A stretch of 50,758 nt of DNA from Chloroflexota bacterium (GTDB lineage Bacteria > Chloroflexota > Anaerolineae > JAAEKA01). The position numbers and the translations under genes are program-made. The notes under the pieces are model-generated. The model was not told where the DNA came from. It saw only the letters and a program-made list of their open reading frames with translations, and made no database searches. Location: assembly GCA_034717495.1 (NCBI GenBank), contig JAYELL010000103.1:14019-64776 (forward strand), given 5' to 3'. Position 1 is the stretch's first letter; each line of letters starts with the position of its first letter. Shown here piece by piece: positions 8,464-17,100 of this stretch.

Positions 8464-9486
8464 CTAACAACCACATGACTTGCGAACGACCAGTTCAGTG
8501 GGCAACAAGGTCAGGGGCTCACCCATCCCGGTACGCACCACGGAGATCAACTGCCTGGCCGCCGCGCTGCCCGCCTCTTCGATCGGTGCCCGAACGGTGG
8601 TCAACGGTGGCGACAGCAGGTCCACAAAAGGCACGTCGTCGAATCCAATGATCGCGACATCCTCCGGCACCCGTTTGCCGGCCCCTCGCATGGCAAACAT
8701 GGCACCGGTGGCCATCTCGTCGTCGCCGGCGAAGATAGCGTCGATCTCGATGCCCTGCATCAACCATTCTTCGACCACCTGCCGGGCTTGAAGACCTTCG
8801 AAGTCACCAATGCCCGCCAATGCTGGATCGAAAGGCAGGCCATGGGCGTTCAGTGCTTCCCGATAGCCCATCTCCCGCCAGTAGGAATCCTCGTTTCCGG
8901 CAGGACCGGCGATGAAGGCGATGCGCCGGCAACCATGTACCTCGATAAGGTGCTCGACGGCCCGCCGGCTGCCCGCCTTGTTCTCGAAGGTTACACAGGG
9001 TATCGACAGTCCCGCCGGTGGCGTGCGATGCAACAGCACCAATGGAAAGTCACGCCGGTAGAGCCTGGCGAGGTCAGCATCACTCAAACGGTTGGTGAAT
9101 ACCATCAAACCGTCCGTATTATGCTGGCCCAACGGCATGGAACTGTACTCAAGATGAGCGGGAGTCTGAGAGGAGGCATGGATCAGGAGATCGAAACCGC
9201 TCTCGCGGGCTGCCAGCTCGATTCCCTGAATCAGAGGATAAAAAAAGGCCCCTGCGATCTGCGGAAGGAGCAGGCCAATGGTGGCAATTCGCCGACCGGC
9301 CAACGTCCTGGCCGCCGCATGAGGCGTATAATCCAGCAATCGCATCGCCTGACGAACCTGAACCATGGTATCGCCGGCAACGGGTGCTGTATCGTTGAGA
9401 ACCCTGCTGACCGTGGAAATGGAGACACCGGCCAGTCTGGCTACATCTGAAATCGTGGCGCGTCGTCGCGAATTAGCTATCGTCAC
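8464..9486 (-). CDS. LacI-family transcriptional regulator
   Basis: The 340-aa protein starts with a LacI-type helix-turn-helix, TISDVARLAGVSISTVSRVL (about residues 10-29), whose second helix reads the operator. A periplasmic-binding-protein-like effector domain follows and the protein ends in CGC. The start is a GTG at 9486; no ATG lies nearby. Two GAAAGCGCTTTC palindromes lie upstream, one overlapping its own -10 box, so it very likely represses itself together with the downstream importer and hydrolases until a sugar from the pathway binds. It is the first gene of the leftward operon. Confidence 0.95.
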   Translation of the reverse strand: MTIANSRRRATISDVARLAGVSISTVSRVLNDTAPVAGDTMVQVRQAMRLLDYTPHAAARTLAGRRIATIGLLLPQIAGAFFYPLIQGIELAARESGFDLLIHASSQTPAHLEYSSMPLGQHNTDGLMVFTNRLSDADLARLYRRDFPLVLLHRTPPAGLSIPCVTFENKAGSRRAVEHLIEVHGCRRIAFIAGPAGNEDSYWREMGYREALNAHGLPFDPALAGIGDFEGLQARQVVEEWLMQGIEIDAIFAGDDEMATGAMFAMRGAGKRVPEDVAIIGFDDVPFVDLLSPPLTTVRAPIEEAGSAAARQLISVVRTGMGEPLTLLPTELVVRKSCGC

Positions 9487-9527
9487 AGAATCGCTATGTC
9501 CACCAAATTGAACCGAAAGGGTTCTTA

Positions 9528-9539
9528 GAAAGCGCTTTC
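9528..9539. promoter_or_regulatory. LacI-type operator O2 (leader)
   Basis: The perfect palindrome GAAAGCGCTTTC has the central CG of LacI/PurR/CcpA-class operators. It lies in the leader between the promoter and the regulator start, 65 bp centre to centre from the upstream operator. A pair of such sites would allow looping or roadblock repression. Confidence 0.8.
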
Positions 9540-9590
9540 AGTGTCGCCAAAAAAAAGCCATCTGTCAGACCACCATGGTCCAACAACCCA

Positions 9591-9606
9591 CTGAAAGCGC
9601 TTTCAG
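9591..9606. promoter_or_regulatory. LacI-type operator O1 (overlaps -10)
   Basis: CTGAAAGCGCTTTCAG is a perfect 16-bp palindrome sharing its core with the site at 9528-9539. It overlaps the -10 box of the leftward promoter by two bases, so a bound repressor would block RNA polymerase. Autoregulation is inferred from position. Confidence 0.85.
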
Positions 9607-9633
9607 TATAACAGACGATTTGGCTTTTGTCAA
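9605..9633 (-). promoter_or_regulatory. Sigma70-type promoter of the LacI/ABC operon
   Basis: On the minus strand, TTGACA (9628-9633) is followed by a 17-bp spacer and TATACT (9605-9610). The -35 hexamer is perfect and the -10 differs from consensus at one base. Transcription would run left through operator O1 into the regulator. Confidence 0.85.
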
Positions 9634-9732
9634 GAGAAGATTAAGATGGATTTGAAGCGATTTCGTGGAGTTCACGTGTGCGCTCAGGAATGAGAATCTA
9701 TCAACTTGAAAATCGACCAGGCACTTCACGCC

Positions 9733-10767
9733 TCATGGCATTGGCTCCATCCAGGCTTCGAAGACAGCGGCAATATTCCTGGCGGGCACGTCGTTTCCCC
9801 ATTCGCACTGGGCGATGACGCCCCCCGTGCCCTTGTCCAGCACCCGGCGCACCCGGCGCACCGCCTCCTTGACCTGCTCCGGCGTGCCAAAAGGCAGCAC
9901 CTGCTGGCGGTCGATCTCTCCCCAAAAGGTGATTTGCCCCTGGTACCTGTGGCCAAGCAGTTCGATATCCATGCAAAAGAGCTGTGAATTGAGCACATCC
10001 ACGCCAATCTCGATCAGGTCAGCGTAGATTGCCTCGATGTTGCCATCGGAGTGCATGAAGGCGAATTTCCCGGCGTCGTGAATCAGCCGACAGTAGTCGG
10101 CATAGAGAGGTTTGAAGATCTCCCGCCACATGGGGAGTGAGATCAGCAAGCTTCGTTGCATCCCCCAATCGTCCATAAAACTGATGGCGTCCACGTCGGT
10201 TTCCGCCCACATCTCGATTTCCCGCAAAAAGAACTCATGAACCAGATCGCGCAGTTGCAGTACTTCCGCCTCACCATAGGCCAGGTCAATAAACAACTGT
10301 TCACTGCCGCGCAGGAATTGCATACGCTCGAAGGGTCGGACCGTGGTGTCGGCCACGATGAAGGGCTCGCTTTCAGCGCAGAGCTTGTGCGCGGAGCTCA
10401 GGTCTGCGCCCTTCAGTATCTCCCAGGGAGGCTGGAGATGATCCAGCGACCTCCATTGGGCCAGTGGTGGCTTCTTGACTTCACCGATCACTCCAGGCTC
10501 GGCCACCGACCAGCCACAGCCCCACTCGTCTACGTAGTCGCCCACCCTGCCCGGCGATCCCCTGGCTTTTTCGGCCCGGCCATAACAGGCGGCCATCTGC
10601 GGATGGTCGATGTCCAGAGGATAACGCTCCAACATCGCCCTCAACTCACCCTGGTTGAACATCTTGACGCCCGGCAGGGTCCAGAGATCGCGGGGCGCTC
10701 GATCCGGCTTCTGGAAGCGAAGGGTTCGCCGCATGCGTTCCTTACTGGTCATGGTCTCGCTGCTCAT
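9733..10767 (-). CDS. URO-D superfamily protein, putative methyltransferase (paralogue 3)
   Basis: A 344-aa member of the uroporphyrinogen decarboxylase (URO-D) superfamily, which also includes the corrinoid-linked methyltransferases MtaA, MtbA and CmuA. The typical RMRRTLRFQKPDRAPRDLW start is present, the presumed metal site FMHSDGN lies near residue 230, and the C-terminal part has a Cys in IAQCEWGND near residue 325. In MtaA-like enzymes zinc is held by HxC and a later Cys; here the motif is HxD. I chose the ATG at 10767 since the upstream 33 codons look non-coding. It follows the Dpp-type binding protein. It is more distant from the two paralogues at 37308 and 45821. Haem synthesis seems unlikely because no other haem genes are present. 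Confidence 0.8.
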   Translation of the reverse strand: MSSETMTSKERMRRTLRFQKPDRAPRDLWTLPGVKMFNQGELRAMLERYPLDIDHPQMAACYGRAEKARGSPGRVGDYVDEWGCGWSVAEPGVIGEVKKPPLAQWRSLDHLQPPWEILKGADLSSAHKLCAESEPFIVADTTVRPFERMQFLRGSEQLFIDLAYGEAEVLQLRDLVHEFFLREIEMWAETDVDAISFMDDWGMQRSLLISLPMWREIFKPLYADYCRLIHDAGKFAFMHSDGNIEAIYADLIEIGVDVLNSQLFCMDIELLGHRYQGQITFWGEIDRQQVLPFGTPEQVKEAVRRVRRVLDKGTGGVIAQCEWGNDVPARNIAAVFEAWMEPMP

Positions 10768-10854
10768 ACGATGCTCCCTGAGGAGAGGTCGGGGACAAAC
10801 ATTCCCTGCCGCAACAGCCTGGTGGACGACCGCTGGGAATCCAACCGCACATCC

Positions 10855-10866
10855 TTGTCGCGACAA
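10855..10866. promoter_or_regulatory. Perfect 12-bp palindrome, possible operator
   Basis: TTGTCGCGACAA is a perfect palindrome 89 bp upstream of the URO-D start, followed by a GGGAC...GTCCC inverted repeat near 10869-10886. It could be a regulator site or part of a small dispersed repeat. No second copy was noticed. Confidence 0.3.
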
Positions 10867-10908
10867 AGGGGACGCGAGATGGTCCCGCGCCCCCTCCAGT
10901 TTGACAGT

Positions 10909-10980
10909 GTGATCAGTTATCAGTCCTTTGCCACCGGTGAGGGTAACCGTTTACTGATAACTGATCACTGATTACTGGCA
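10909..10980. repeat. Long inverted repeat built of heptamers, possible terminator
   Basis: A perfect 16-bp inverted repeat (GTGATCAGTTATCAGT at 10909-10924, its complement at 10953-10968) encloses a 28-bp loop. The right side continues in 7-bp phase: ACTGATA, ACTGATC, ACTGATT, ACTGGCA. It lies between the Dpp-type binding protein stop and the URO-D gene. In RNA it would form a strong hairpin, but no T-run follows, so it may attenuate or stabilise a 3' end rather than terminate. Confidence 0.75.
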
Positions 10981-10988
10981 GGCAGCAG

Positions 10989-12848
10989 TTACTCCTGCCC
11001 ACGCGGGTAGTCCGCCACATCCTCGGTGACATAGACGGAATATTTGGTGGTGCTGATGCTTTCGAAGCAGGGCCAGTGGCAGGCCTGAACGCCGAATTTA
11101 TCTGGCTCCAACTGGTCGCCCCTGATGTAGGGTTTCCACATGTCAGCCGGGGTGCCATGCCAGAGGAAAATGCCGCCGACATCCTCAGCCAGGATGCGTT
11201 GAGCCTCCTCGAACATGGCGCTGCGTGTATCCAGATCGCCCATTAGAGCCGCCGCTTCCGTTACCAACTGGTCGAACTCCTCGTTCTCCCAGGCATGGCG
11301 GCCACCTGATTTCCAGATCCCCAACAGGTTGGAGGCGTCGAAGTAATCCATACCATAGGAAACCTCGCCGATGGTGATTTCATAGGCATTCATCGCATCC
11401 ATGAATGTCTTTGAATCAGTGTTCGTTATCTCAACATCGATGCCCAGGTTTTCATTGAGCATGGCGCCGATACCGTTGCCAACCGCCACTTCCAACTCCT
11501 TTGCCTGACGAAGATTGAGTACCAGAGGTGGGAAGCCCTCTCCTCCCGGATACCCGGCCTCGGCTAACAGGCTTTGGGCCAGTTCCGGATCATAGGCCTG
11601 GTATTGTTCCAGCTCCGAAGGGGGCAAGGCATCGGGGAAACCGGGCATGAGCATGCCGTAGGCAACCTGGCCAGAGAATTTGACGATGTTGTCCACCAGC
11701 CCCTGGCGGTCGATGGCATGGGCAAACGCCTTGCGCACATTGAGATCATCAAAGGGAGGATTGAAGGTATCGAAGAAAACGTAGTAGGTGCGGAAGTCGC
11801 CGAAACCAGGATTATACTGCGCGCTCAGCTCCGGATCGGCTGCGATGAACTCCAGGTCTGCAGGAGAGAACCATTCGTGTGACAGGTCCAACTCATCGGC
11901 CAGGTAGGCATTAAACTCTTGATTCTTGTCTCCGTAAATGAAGGTGAATCGTTCCAGGTAAGGCGTTTCCTTGCCGGTGTAGTTAAGGTTGGGCGCCATC
12001 ACGATCTGCTTGCCCTTGGTCCATTCCTCCAGGATCCAGGGCTCGGAGGAAAGCGAGGTCTCGGGATCGTTGTTATAGAATTCGCCGAATTTCTCCACCT
12101 GGTGCTTGGCCATGGGCCGGGAGAAGATCATGGTGGCAGGCGTGTAGGGAGCCGGCAGCTCGGTGACGACCTGCAGGGTGAAGTCGTCGATGGCCTTGAC
12201 CCCCAATTCCTCCAGGGGCAACTCACCACTGACCACCTTATCCCAGTTCTTGGGATTGGAGGAGTAGCCCCAGTACCAGGCGAAGTCGTAGGCGTGCTCA
12301 GGATCGGCCATGTACTGGAAGCTCCACTCGTAATCGTGGGCCGTTACCGGAACGCCGTCGCTCCAGGTCAGCTCAGGGTCCAGGTGAAAGGTCCAGGTGA
12401 GGCCGTCGTCGGCCACTTCCCATGATTCCGCTGCCGCCGGCTGTAGCTCGAAGTTCTTGTCGAGCCGGATCAATGGGGTGCTCAAGGTTTGCCAGGGCGG
12501 ATCAGGACGGTTGTACACCGCTACCGGGAAGTCGATCGTGCCATAGGTCGGGCCGATCATAACGCGCAGATACTGTTGATCGGGCGGAGCAGCATCGGCG
12601 GGCAAGGTCACGCCGAAGGCGTTTACATATTCACCGGCAGGTGCCTCGGCGGGCGCCTCCTCGGCTTCCGGTGCCGTCTCGGCCGCTTCCTTGGTTGGTA
12701 CTGGCGTCGCCGGCTGGGGCAGCGGTGTGGGGCTGGCCGCCGGTGCCGCTGGTGCTGCTGGCGCCGGCTGGCAGGCCGAGACGATCAGGCTCAGCAGCAC
12801 GAGCAATGCGAGCAGGGAGAAGAAACGTTTTTTGTTCAGGCCGGTCAT
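10989..12848 (-). CDS. ABC transporter substrate-binding protein, family 5 (Dpp/Opp type)
   Basis: A 619-aa lipoprotein: signal peptide with Cys26 in VSACQPAP, then an Ala/Pro/Thr/Glu-rich linker of about 65 residues, then a family-5 binding domain (WTFHLDPELTWSDGVPVTA is the family hallmark). Members bind peptides, but several bacterial and thermophile members bind oligosaccharides. The neighbours (fucosidase and a glycosidase operon) favour a glycan ligand here; this is inference. AGGAGG precedes two adjacent ATGs at 12851 and 12848; the latter has better spacing. It is third in the leftward unit after the two permeases. Confidence 0.9.
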   Translation of the reverse strand: MTGLNKKRFFSLLALLVLLSLIVSACQPAPAAPAAPAASPTPLPQPATPVPTKEAAETAPEAEEAPAEAPAGEYVNAFGVTLPADAAPPDQQYLRVMIGPTYGTIDFPVAVYNRPDPPWQTLSTPLIRLDKNFELQPAAAESWEVADDGLTWTFHLDPELTWSDGVPVTAHDYEWSFQYMADPEHAYDFAWYWGYSSNPKNWDKVVSGELPLEELGVKAIDDFTLQVVTELPAPYTPATMIFSRPMAKHQVEKFGEFYNNDPETSLSSEPWILEEWTKGKQIVMAPNLNYTGKETPYLERFTFIYGDKNQEFNAYLADELDLSHEWFSPADLEFIAADPELSAQYNPGFGDFRTYYVFFDTFNPPFDDLNVRKAFAHAIDRQGLVDNIVKFSGQVAYGMLMPGFPDALPPSELEQYQAYDPELAQSLLAEAGYPGGEGFPPLVLNLRQAKELEVAVGNGIGAMLNENLGIDVEITNTDSKTFMDAMNAYEITIGEVSYGMDYFDASNLLGIWKSGGRHAWENEEFDQLVTEAAALMGDLDTRSAMFEEAQRILAEDVGGIFLWHGTPADMWKPYIRGDQLEPDKFGVQACHWPCFESISTTKYSVYVTEDVADYPRGQE

Positions 12849-12995
12849 CATGTCCTCCTGGGTAGGTGATGGCGTAAAGGAATCGCTCATCGGGTCTGTA
12901 AGGCGTTCCGATTCGTTGATCCGATCAAGCTGGTGTTGGTCTCAGGTTTCTCCTTTCTAGGTGTGGCATAGAAATCGCCGGTAGCAACCGGCAGG

Positions 12996-13898
12996 TCAAT
13001 TCAACATCTTCGGGTCCAGGGCATCGCGCAGGCCGTCGCCCACAAAGGTGAAACCGAGTGTGGTGATGGCGATCATCAGCGTGGGAAATAGCGCCAGATG
13101 CCAGTAGACCCGAATATAGGCGGAACTGGTGCCCACCATCTTGCCCCAACTGGGAAGGGGGTCGTTGATGCCCAGGCCCAGAAAGCTCAATCCGGCTTCA
13201 GCAAAGATGATGACTGGAATCCCCAAGGTAACCATGATGATCAGGGCCGGCATCGCATTTGGCAGCAAGTGGCGACGGATGATGTAGAGGTTGCCCGCCC
13301 CTGCGGACCGGGAAGCGAGGACATAATCCTTCTCCCGCAGCGCAAACAACTGGGCCCGGGTCAGGCGGGTCAGGCCGATCCAACTGACGATGGCGAGGGC
13401 CATGATGACATTGACGAGACCGGCGCCGAAGATGCTCAGAATAAGCAAGGCAAAAAGCAGGCTTGGAAAAGCAGTCATAATTTCGATCATTCGCGTAACC
13501 ACAAAATCGACTCTGCCGCCCAATAGCCCTGCCGCGGCTCCCAGGGAGACGCCAATCAGGACGGCGAAGATTGACACGGAGAAGGCAACGACAAGCGATG
13601 TACGCGCCCCGTAGATGATGCGGCTCAACTGATCACGTCCCACCGCGTCGGTGCCCAGCCAGTGTTGGGCGGAGGGAAACTGTAGTGCCTCCGAAAGCAC
13701 AGCCTTGTCATAGCGAGTCGGCGCCAGAAAATCGGCAAAGATGGCGACGAAGATCAACGACAGAACGATTATGAGCCCTGCCATAGCCAGTCTGTTGCGC
13801 GAGAAACGCCGGGCCGCGTCTTTGAGCAGGCTGCGTTGTTCTGTGATCTTCAGGTTTGCAGAGGGAACAACTGCGTCGCCAGATGATTCCGTTGTCAC
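12996..13898 (-). CDS. ABC transporter permease, DppC/OppC type
   Basis: A 300-aa inner-membrane protein with an N-terminal cytoplasmic tail and about six membrane segments. It carries the OppC-type signature [20 protein letters not shown] near residue 78 and an EAA-type loop ASRSAGAGN near residue 198. The start is a GTG at 13898 with GAAGGAT 7 bases upstream, only 4 bases after the stop of the preceding permease, so the two are translationally close. A small stem-loop (GCCGGT/ACCGGC, 12977-12992) lies between it and the binding protein gene. Confidence 0.92.
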   Translation of the reverse strand: MTTESSGDAVVPSANLKITEQRSLLKDAARRFSRNRLAMAGLIIVLSLIFVAIFADFLAPTRYDKAVLSEALQFPSAQHWLGTDAVGRDQLSRIIYGARTSLVVAFSVSIFAVLIGVSLGAAAGLLGGRVDFVVTRMIEIMTAFPSLLFALLILSIFGAGLVNVIMALAIVSWIGLTRLTRAQLFALREKDYVLASRSAGAGNLYIIRRHLLPNAMPALIIMVTLGIPVIIFAEAGLSFLGLGINDPLPSWGKMVGTSSAYIRVYWHLALFPTLMIAITTLGFTFVGDGLRDALDPKMLN

Positions 13899-13902
13899 GG
13901 AT

Positions 13903-14826
13903 TTAATCCTTCAACCGTACCCGTGGGTCCACTATGGTCAGCAGGACATCACTGATCAGATAGGTTACTCCCCACAGCACTGCAATCAGAAGAATAAGGG
14001 CCATGATCATGGGGTAATCCCGCTCAAAGGTGCTTGTGACGAAGAACCGTCCTAATCCGGGAATCCTGAACACCGACTCTATGAAGATAGAGCCGGTCAT
14101 CAGGTCGGGAATGAACACGATCAACACGGTAATCAGGGGAATCGCGGCATTCTTGAAAACGTGGCCCAGAACGACCGAGCGCTCTTTCATCCCTTTGCTA
14201 CGGGCGGTGCGCACATAATCGGCGTGCAAGACCTCCAGCATGCTGACCCGGGTGTAGCGGGCCACCATTGCCATCGGCAACAGCGCGTAGGCGAGTACCG
14301 GCATGATGTAGTGCTTTGGCTCACCCCACCCTCCGGTGGGCAGCCAGCGCAGCCGCACGGCGAAGATAAGTATCAGCCAGGTAGCGATCACAAAGCTCGG
14401 TACCGTCATACCTGAAGTGGCGAAGAGGGATACGGAATAATCCAGCCATGAATTCTGGCGCAGTGCCGCGACGATTCCCAGGGTCAAGCCCAGCGAATAA
14501 GACAGAAGAACCGTCATCAAGCCCAGCTGCAATGTAGGAATCCACACTCGCCCGATCAGTTCGGTCACTGTCTCCGTGGGGCTCTGAAAGGGAATACCAA
14601 AATCCCCTTGGAAAGCGTTCCACATATAGCGCGCGTATTGCTCCAGTACTGGCTTGTCAAGACCATATTTGCGCATGATATTGGCCTTGGCCTCTGCCGG
14701 CAGTGGCATTTTTGTCTCGTCAAAAGGTCCGCCTGGGACCGAGTGCATCAAGAGGAAAGTGATGAGGGAGGCAGCGAAGATTGCGAAGATGAGCCCAGCT
14801 ATCCTGCCCAGCAAATATCGCGTCAT
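13903..14826 (-). CDS. ABC transporter permease, DppB/OppB type
   Basis: A 307-aa permease starting [20 protein letters not shown], the typical first membrane helix of DppB. It has the GGPFDE region near residue 34 and a [12 protein letters not shown] coupling loop near residue 205. The first gene of the leftward unit DppB-DppC-binding protein-URO-D. A TTG six bases upstream (14832) is in frame, but the ATG at 14826 gives the standard N-terminus; no strong Shine-Dalgarno is seen for either. The two ATPase genes (DppD/DppF) that usually follow are absent. Confidence 0.92.
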   Translation of the reverse strand: MTRYLLGRIAGLIFAIFAASLITFLLMHSVPGGPFDETKMPLPAEAKANIMRKYGLDKPVLEQYARYMWNAFQGDFGIPFQSPTETVTELIGRVWIPTLQLGLMTVLLSYSLGLTLGIVAALRQNSWLDYSVSLFATSGMTVPSFVIATWLILIFAVRLRWLPTGGWGEPKHYIMPVLAYALLPMAMVARYTRVSMLEVLHADYVRTARSKGMKERSVVLGHVFKNAAIPLITVLIVFIPDLMTGSIFIESVFRIPGLGRFFVTSTFERDYPMIMALILLIAVLWGVTYLISDVLLTIVDPRVRLKD

Positions 14827-14933
14827 GTTCAATCTTTAGCCATGGTGCTAGTGCAGTTTCGACGGTAGGGTAGCCATTGTGGGTATTCGAGCAGCTTTAA
14901 GGATACCATAGCAGGGCTTGAACTACAAACGCC

Positions 14934-14962
14934 TTGACAGCGCCTCCCTTTCCAGTTAAGCT
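14934..14962 (+). promoter_or_regulatory. Weak candidate promoter for the GH29 gene
   Basis: TTGACA (14934-14939), a 17-bp spacer and TAAGCT (14957-14962) point toward the fucosidase. The -35 is perfect but the -10 matches consensus at only three of six positions. The site lies in the divergent gap between the permease and fucosidase genes. Confidence 0.35.
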
Positions 14963-15018
14963 TGGTTCGATTGGCGCAGGAACAACTGGCCACACAGCGA
15001 ATGAGGACGCAATTTTCG

Positions 15019-16404
15019 ATGATTCAAACACAACATCACGAAGCGACGTGGGACTCATTGGACAGCAGGCCGATTCCCCCATGGTTCAACCAGGCCAAAT
15101 TCGGAATCTTTGTCCATTGGGGAGTCTATTCCGTTCCCGCCTGGCGGCCTGTGGGGAAGACGCTCTATGCGTCGTACGCTGAATGGTATTACGCCAGCGT
15201 AATCGATGACCTGGATAACGGAGGGCGCGAGTTTCACAAAAAGAACTACGGCCAGGACTTCGAGTATAGAGATTTTGCTCCATTGTTCAGGGCCGAACTG
15301 TTCGATCCCGCCTCCTGGGCCGAGCTGTTTCGCCGGTCAGGTGCCAGGTACGTCGTACTGACCGCCAAACACCACGACGGATTCTGCCTCTGGCCCACAA
15401 AAAGCCCGTACAAGGAGAACTGGAACAGCCTGGCCACCGGTCCCAGGAGAGATCTGGTCGGTGACCTGGCAGATGCTGTGAGAAGAGAGGGCCTGAGAAT
15501 GGGACTCTACTACTCCATCATAGAATGGGAAAGCAATCCTACCCACCGAACTGAGTCAGGATACTTTCTCAGGAGAGAAACCATCGAAAAATATGGTATC
15601 CCTGAAGATGAATATGTGGATGGTCACCTGCTGCCCCAACTGAAGGAGCTGGTGACGGCCTACCAGCCAAGCTTGATCTACGCTGACGGCGGCGAGTGGG
15701 ACGGTAGCGAAGACCACTGGAAAACCAGGGAATTCCTGGCCTGGCTCTACAACCAGGCTGCTAACAGAGAGGAAGTGGTCGTCAATGACCGCTGGGCCAA
15801 AGATATGCCGGGAAAACACGGGGACTATTATTCCAGCGAGTATGGTGACACCGCTTTGGTCGGGCCCGGGCATCCCTGGGAGGAAAGCCGTGGCATAGGT
15901 GGCTCCTACGGGTTTAACCGGGCCGAAAACATCGAGGATTACAGCACCGCCAGACAGCTCATCCACGAGCTCGTCCATGTTGTCAGCAGAGGGGGGAACT
16001 TCCTGCTCAATGTGGGGCCGACGGCAGATGGTCGGATACCGTTGATCATGCAGCAGCGCCTGCTGGAAGTCGGTGATTGGCTAAGGGTGAACGGCGAGGC
16101 TATTTACGGCACAAAGGCCTGGCGCAGGCAGAAAACCAGCGTTGACAGCAACCTTGCTTCAGTCCTGTTCACGGTCAAGGGAGAGGACTTGTATGCCATA
16201 TGCACAGAATGGCCGCAGGGCGATCTGATAATCACTGGTCTGAAGGGCAACGACCAACTTTCCGTGAGTCTGTTGGGAGTGAGCAAAGAGCTTAGTTGGG
16301 AAACCGTGGATGATCGTATCGTAATCGCCCCTCCCCCGGTCTTGCCTGCCGAAACGCTTTGCCAACACGCCTACGTTTTCAAAGCAGGCGGGGTTCTCGG
16401 GTGA
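15019..16404 (+). CDS. Alpha-L-fucosidase, GH29
   Basis: The 461-aa protein is a GH29 retaining alpha-L-fucosidase, releasing L-fucose from glycans. Family marks are WFNQAKFGIFVHWGVYSVPA near residue 20, ARYVVLTAKHHDGFCLW near residue 110, and PSLIYADGGEWD near residue 220, whose Asp is the likely nucleophile. A C-terminal beta-sandwich of about 100 residues follows. No signal peptide is seen, so it should act in the cytoplasm on imported oligosaccharides. I chose the ATG at 15019 (GAGGA 11 bases upstream); in-frame ATGs at 15001 and 14962 are less likely. It is alone on the plus strand and divergent from the Dpp-type importer. Confidence 0.92.
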   Translation: MIQTQHHEATWDSLDSRPIPPWFNQAKFGIFVHWGVYSVPAWRPVGKTLYASYAEWYYASVIDDLDNGGREFHKKNYGQDFEYRDFAPLFRAELFDPASWAELFRRSGARYVVLTAKHHDGFCLWPTKSPYKENWNSLATGPRRDLVGDLADAVRREGLRMGLYYSIIEWESNPTHRTESGYFLRRETIEKYGIPEDEYVDGHLLPQLKELVTAYQPSLIYADGGEWDGSEDHWKTREFLAWLYNQAANREEVVVNDRWAKDMPGKHGDYYSSEYGDTALVGPGHPWEESRGIGGSYGFNRAENIEDYSTARQLIHELVHVVSRGGNFLLNVGPTADGRIPLIMQQRLLEVGDWLRVNGEAIYGTKAWRRQKTSVDSNLASVLFTVKGEDLYAICTEWPQGDLIITGLKGNDQLSVSLLGVSKELSWETVDDRIVIAPPPVLPAETLCQHAYVFKAGGVLG

Positions 16405-16470
16405 AAGATAACAAGGGCGACCCGCCGCCACGCCGATGCGAATGCACGCTTTCCAGCGGGCTCGGTCAGT

Positions 16471-16486
16471 CCTTCGGCAAGCTGAG
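16471..16486. repeat. REP-like palindromic word upstream of RAYT
   Basis: CCTTCGGCAAGCTGAG lies a few bases before the RAYT start. It is related to the CCTTCGGCTACGCTCAGG words in the dispersed repeats at 141-411, 30200-30358 and 46928-47226. RAYT enzymes are usually flanked by the REP sequences they recognise. Confidence 0.5.
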
Positions 16487-16492
16487 AATGCA

Positions 16493-17044
16493 ATGATACC
16501 TCCTTATACCGGCAAAAAACGCCCAAATTCCATGCGTCATCCCACCCATGATTACACCGCGACTGGCGCGTATTTCGTTACCATTTGCGTCCATGACCGG
16601 CAACCACTGTTCGGCTGTGTAGCTGATGGAGACATGCATCTGAGCGCCCTCGGCATGATCGCGGGTCACTGCTGGCACGATGTTATGGCCAATCATTCTC
16701 ATGTCGAACTGGACGTTTATGTCATCATGCCCAACCATGTACACGCGCTCTTGCAGATCCTGGTCGAGCCTAGAGATCAACCCGCGGCGGCGCAGCGCCA
16801 ATTTGCGAGACCCATCGCCGGATCAATCTCGACCCTGGTCGGCAGGTACAAGGCCGAAGTGAGCCGGAGGGCAAAGCGGGCCGATCTTGCCCCAGCAGGA
16901 AAACTCTGGCAACGGAATTTCCGGGACCGCATCGTACGCGGGCAACGCGAACTGGAAAATGTGCGTGCCTACATCGCTACGGACCCTCAACGCTGGGGCA
17001 CAGACCGTCTGTGCCCCGGTGGACGGCCGAAATGGCATGAATGA
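16493..17044 (+). CDS. REP-associated tyrosine transposase (RAYT, IS200/Y1 family)
   Basis: The 183-aa protein has the Y1 HUH nuclease fold. GAYFVTICVHDRQPLFG lies at about residues 24-40, the metal-binding HUH motif is in VIMPNHVHALL near residue 80, and the probable catalytic tyrosine is in VRAYIATDPQRW near residue 163. RAYTs are single-copy, immobile-looking relatives of IS200 transposases that nick single-stranded REP palindromes. The start at 16493 removes a 19-codon extension running through the REP-like word; the ATG at 16529 is an alternative. Its 3' end carries a perfect hairpin (16995-17017). It stands between convergent glycosidase genes and is intact. Confidence 0.88.
   Translation: MIPPYTGKKRPNSMRHPTHDYTATGAYFVTICVHDRQPLFGCVADGDMHLSALGMIAGHCWHDVMANHSHVELDVYVIMPNHVHALLQILVEPRDQPAAAQRQFARPIAGSISTLVGRYKAEVSRRAKRADLAPAGKLWQRNFRDRIVRGQRELENVRAYIATDPQRWGTDRLCPGGRPKWHE
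16995..17017. repeat. Near-perfect palindrome inside the RAYT 3' end
   Basis: GGGGCACAGAC and its complement GTCTGTGCCCC flank a single C. The hairpin encodes the residues just after the catalytic tyrosine region. It could be a RAYT recognition hairpin or a transcript-stabilising structure; function is unknown. Confidence 0.7.
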
Positions 17045-17100
17045 CGCTGCGACGACAGGGTTTGACTGAGAGATGGATCCAGCCGCCATTCATGCCCCTG

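Noticed and set aside
8279-8476. 65-codon minus-strand frame between the binding protein and LacI genes
   Set aside because: It overlaps both gene ends slightly, has no ribosome-binding site and no conserved look; the gap more likely is an untranslated leader.
9733-10767. Housekeeping uroporphyrinogen decarboxylase (HemE)
   Set aside because: No other tetrapyrrole gene is nearby, there are three divergent copies in one window, and the context is carbohydrate import; superfamily membership alone does not give HemE function.
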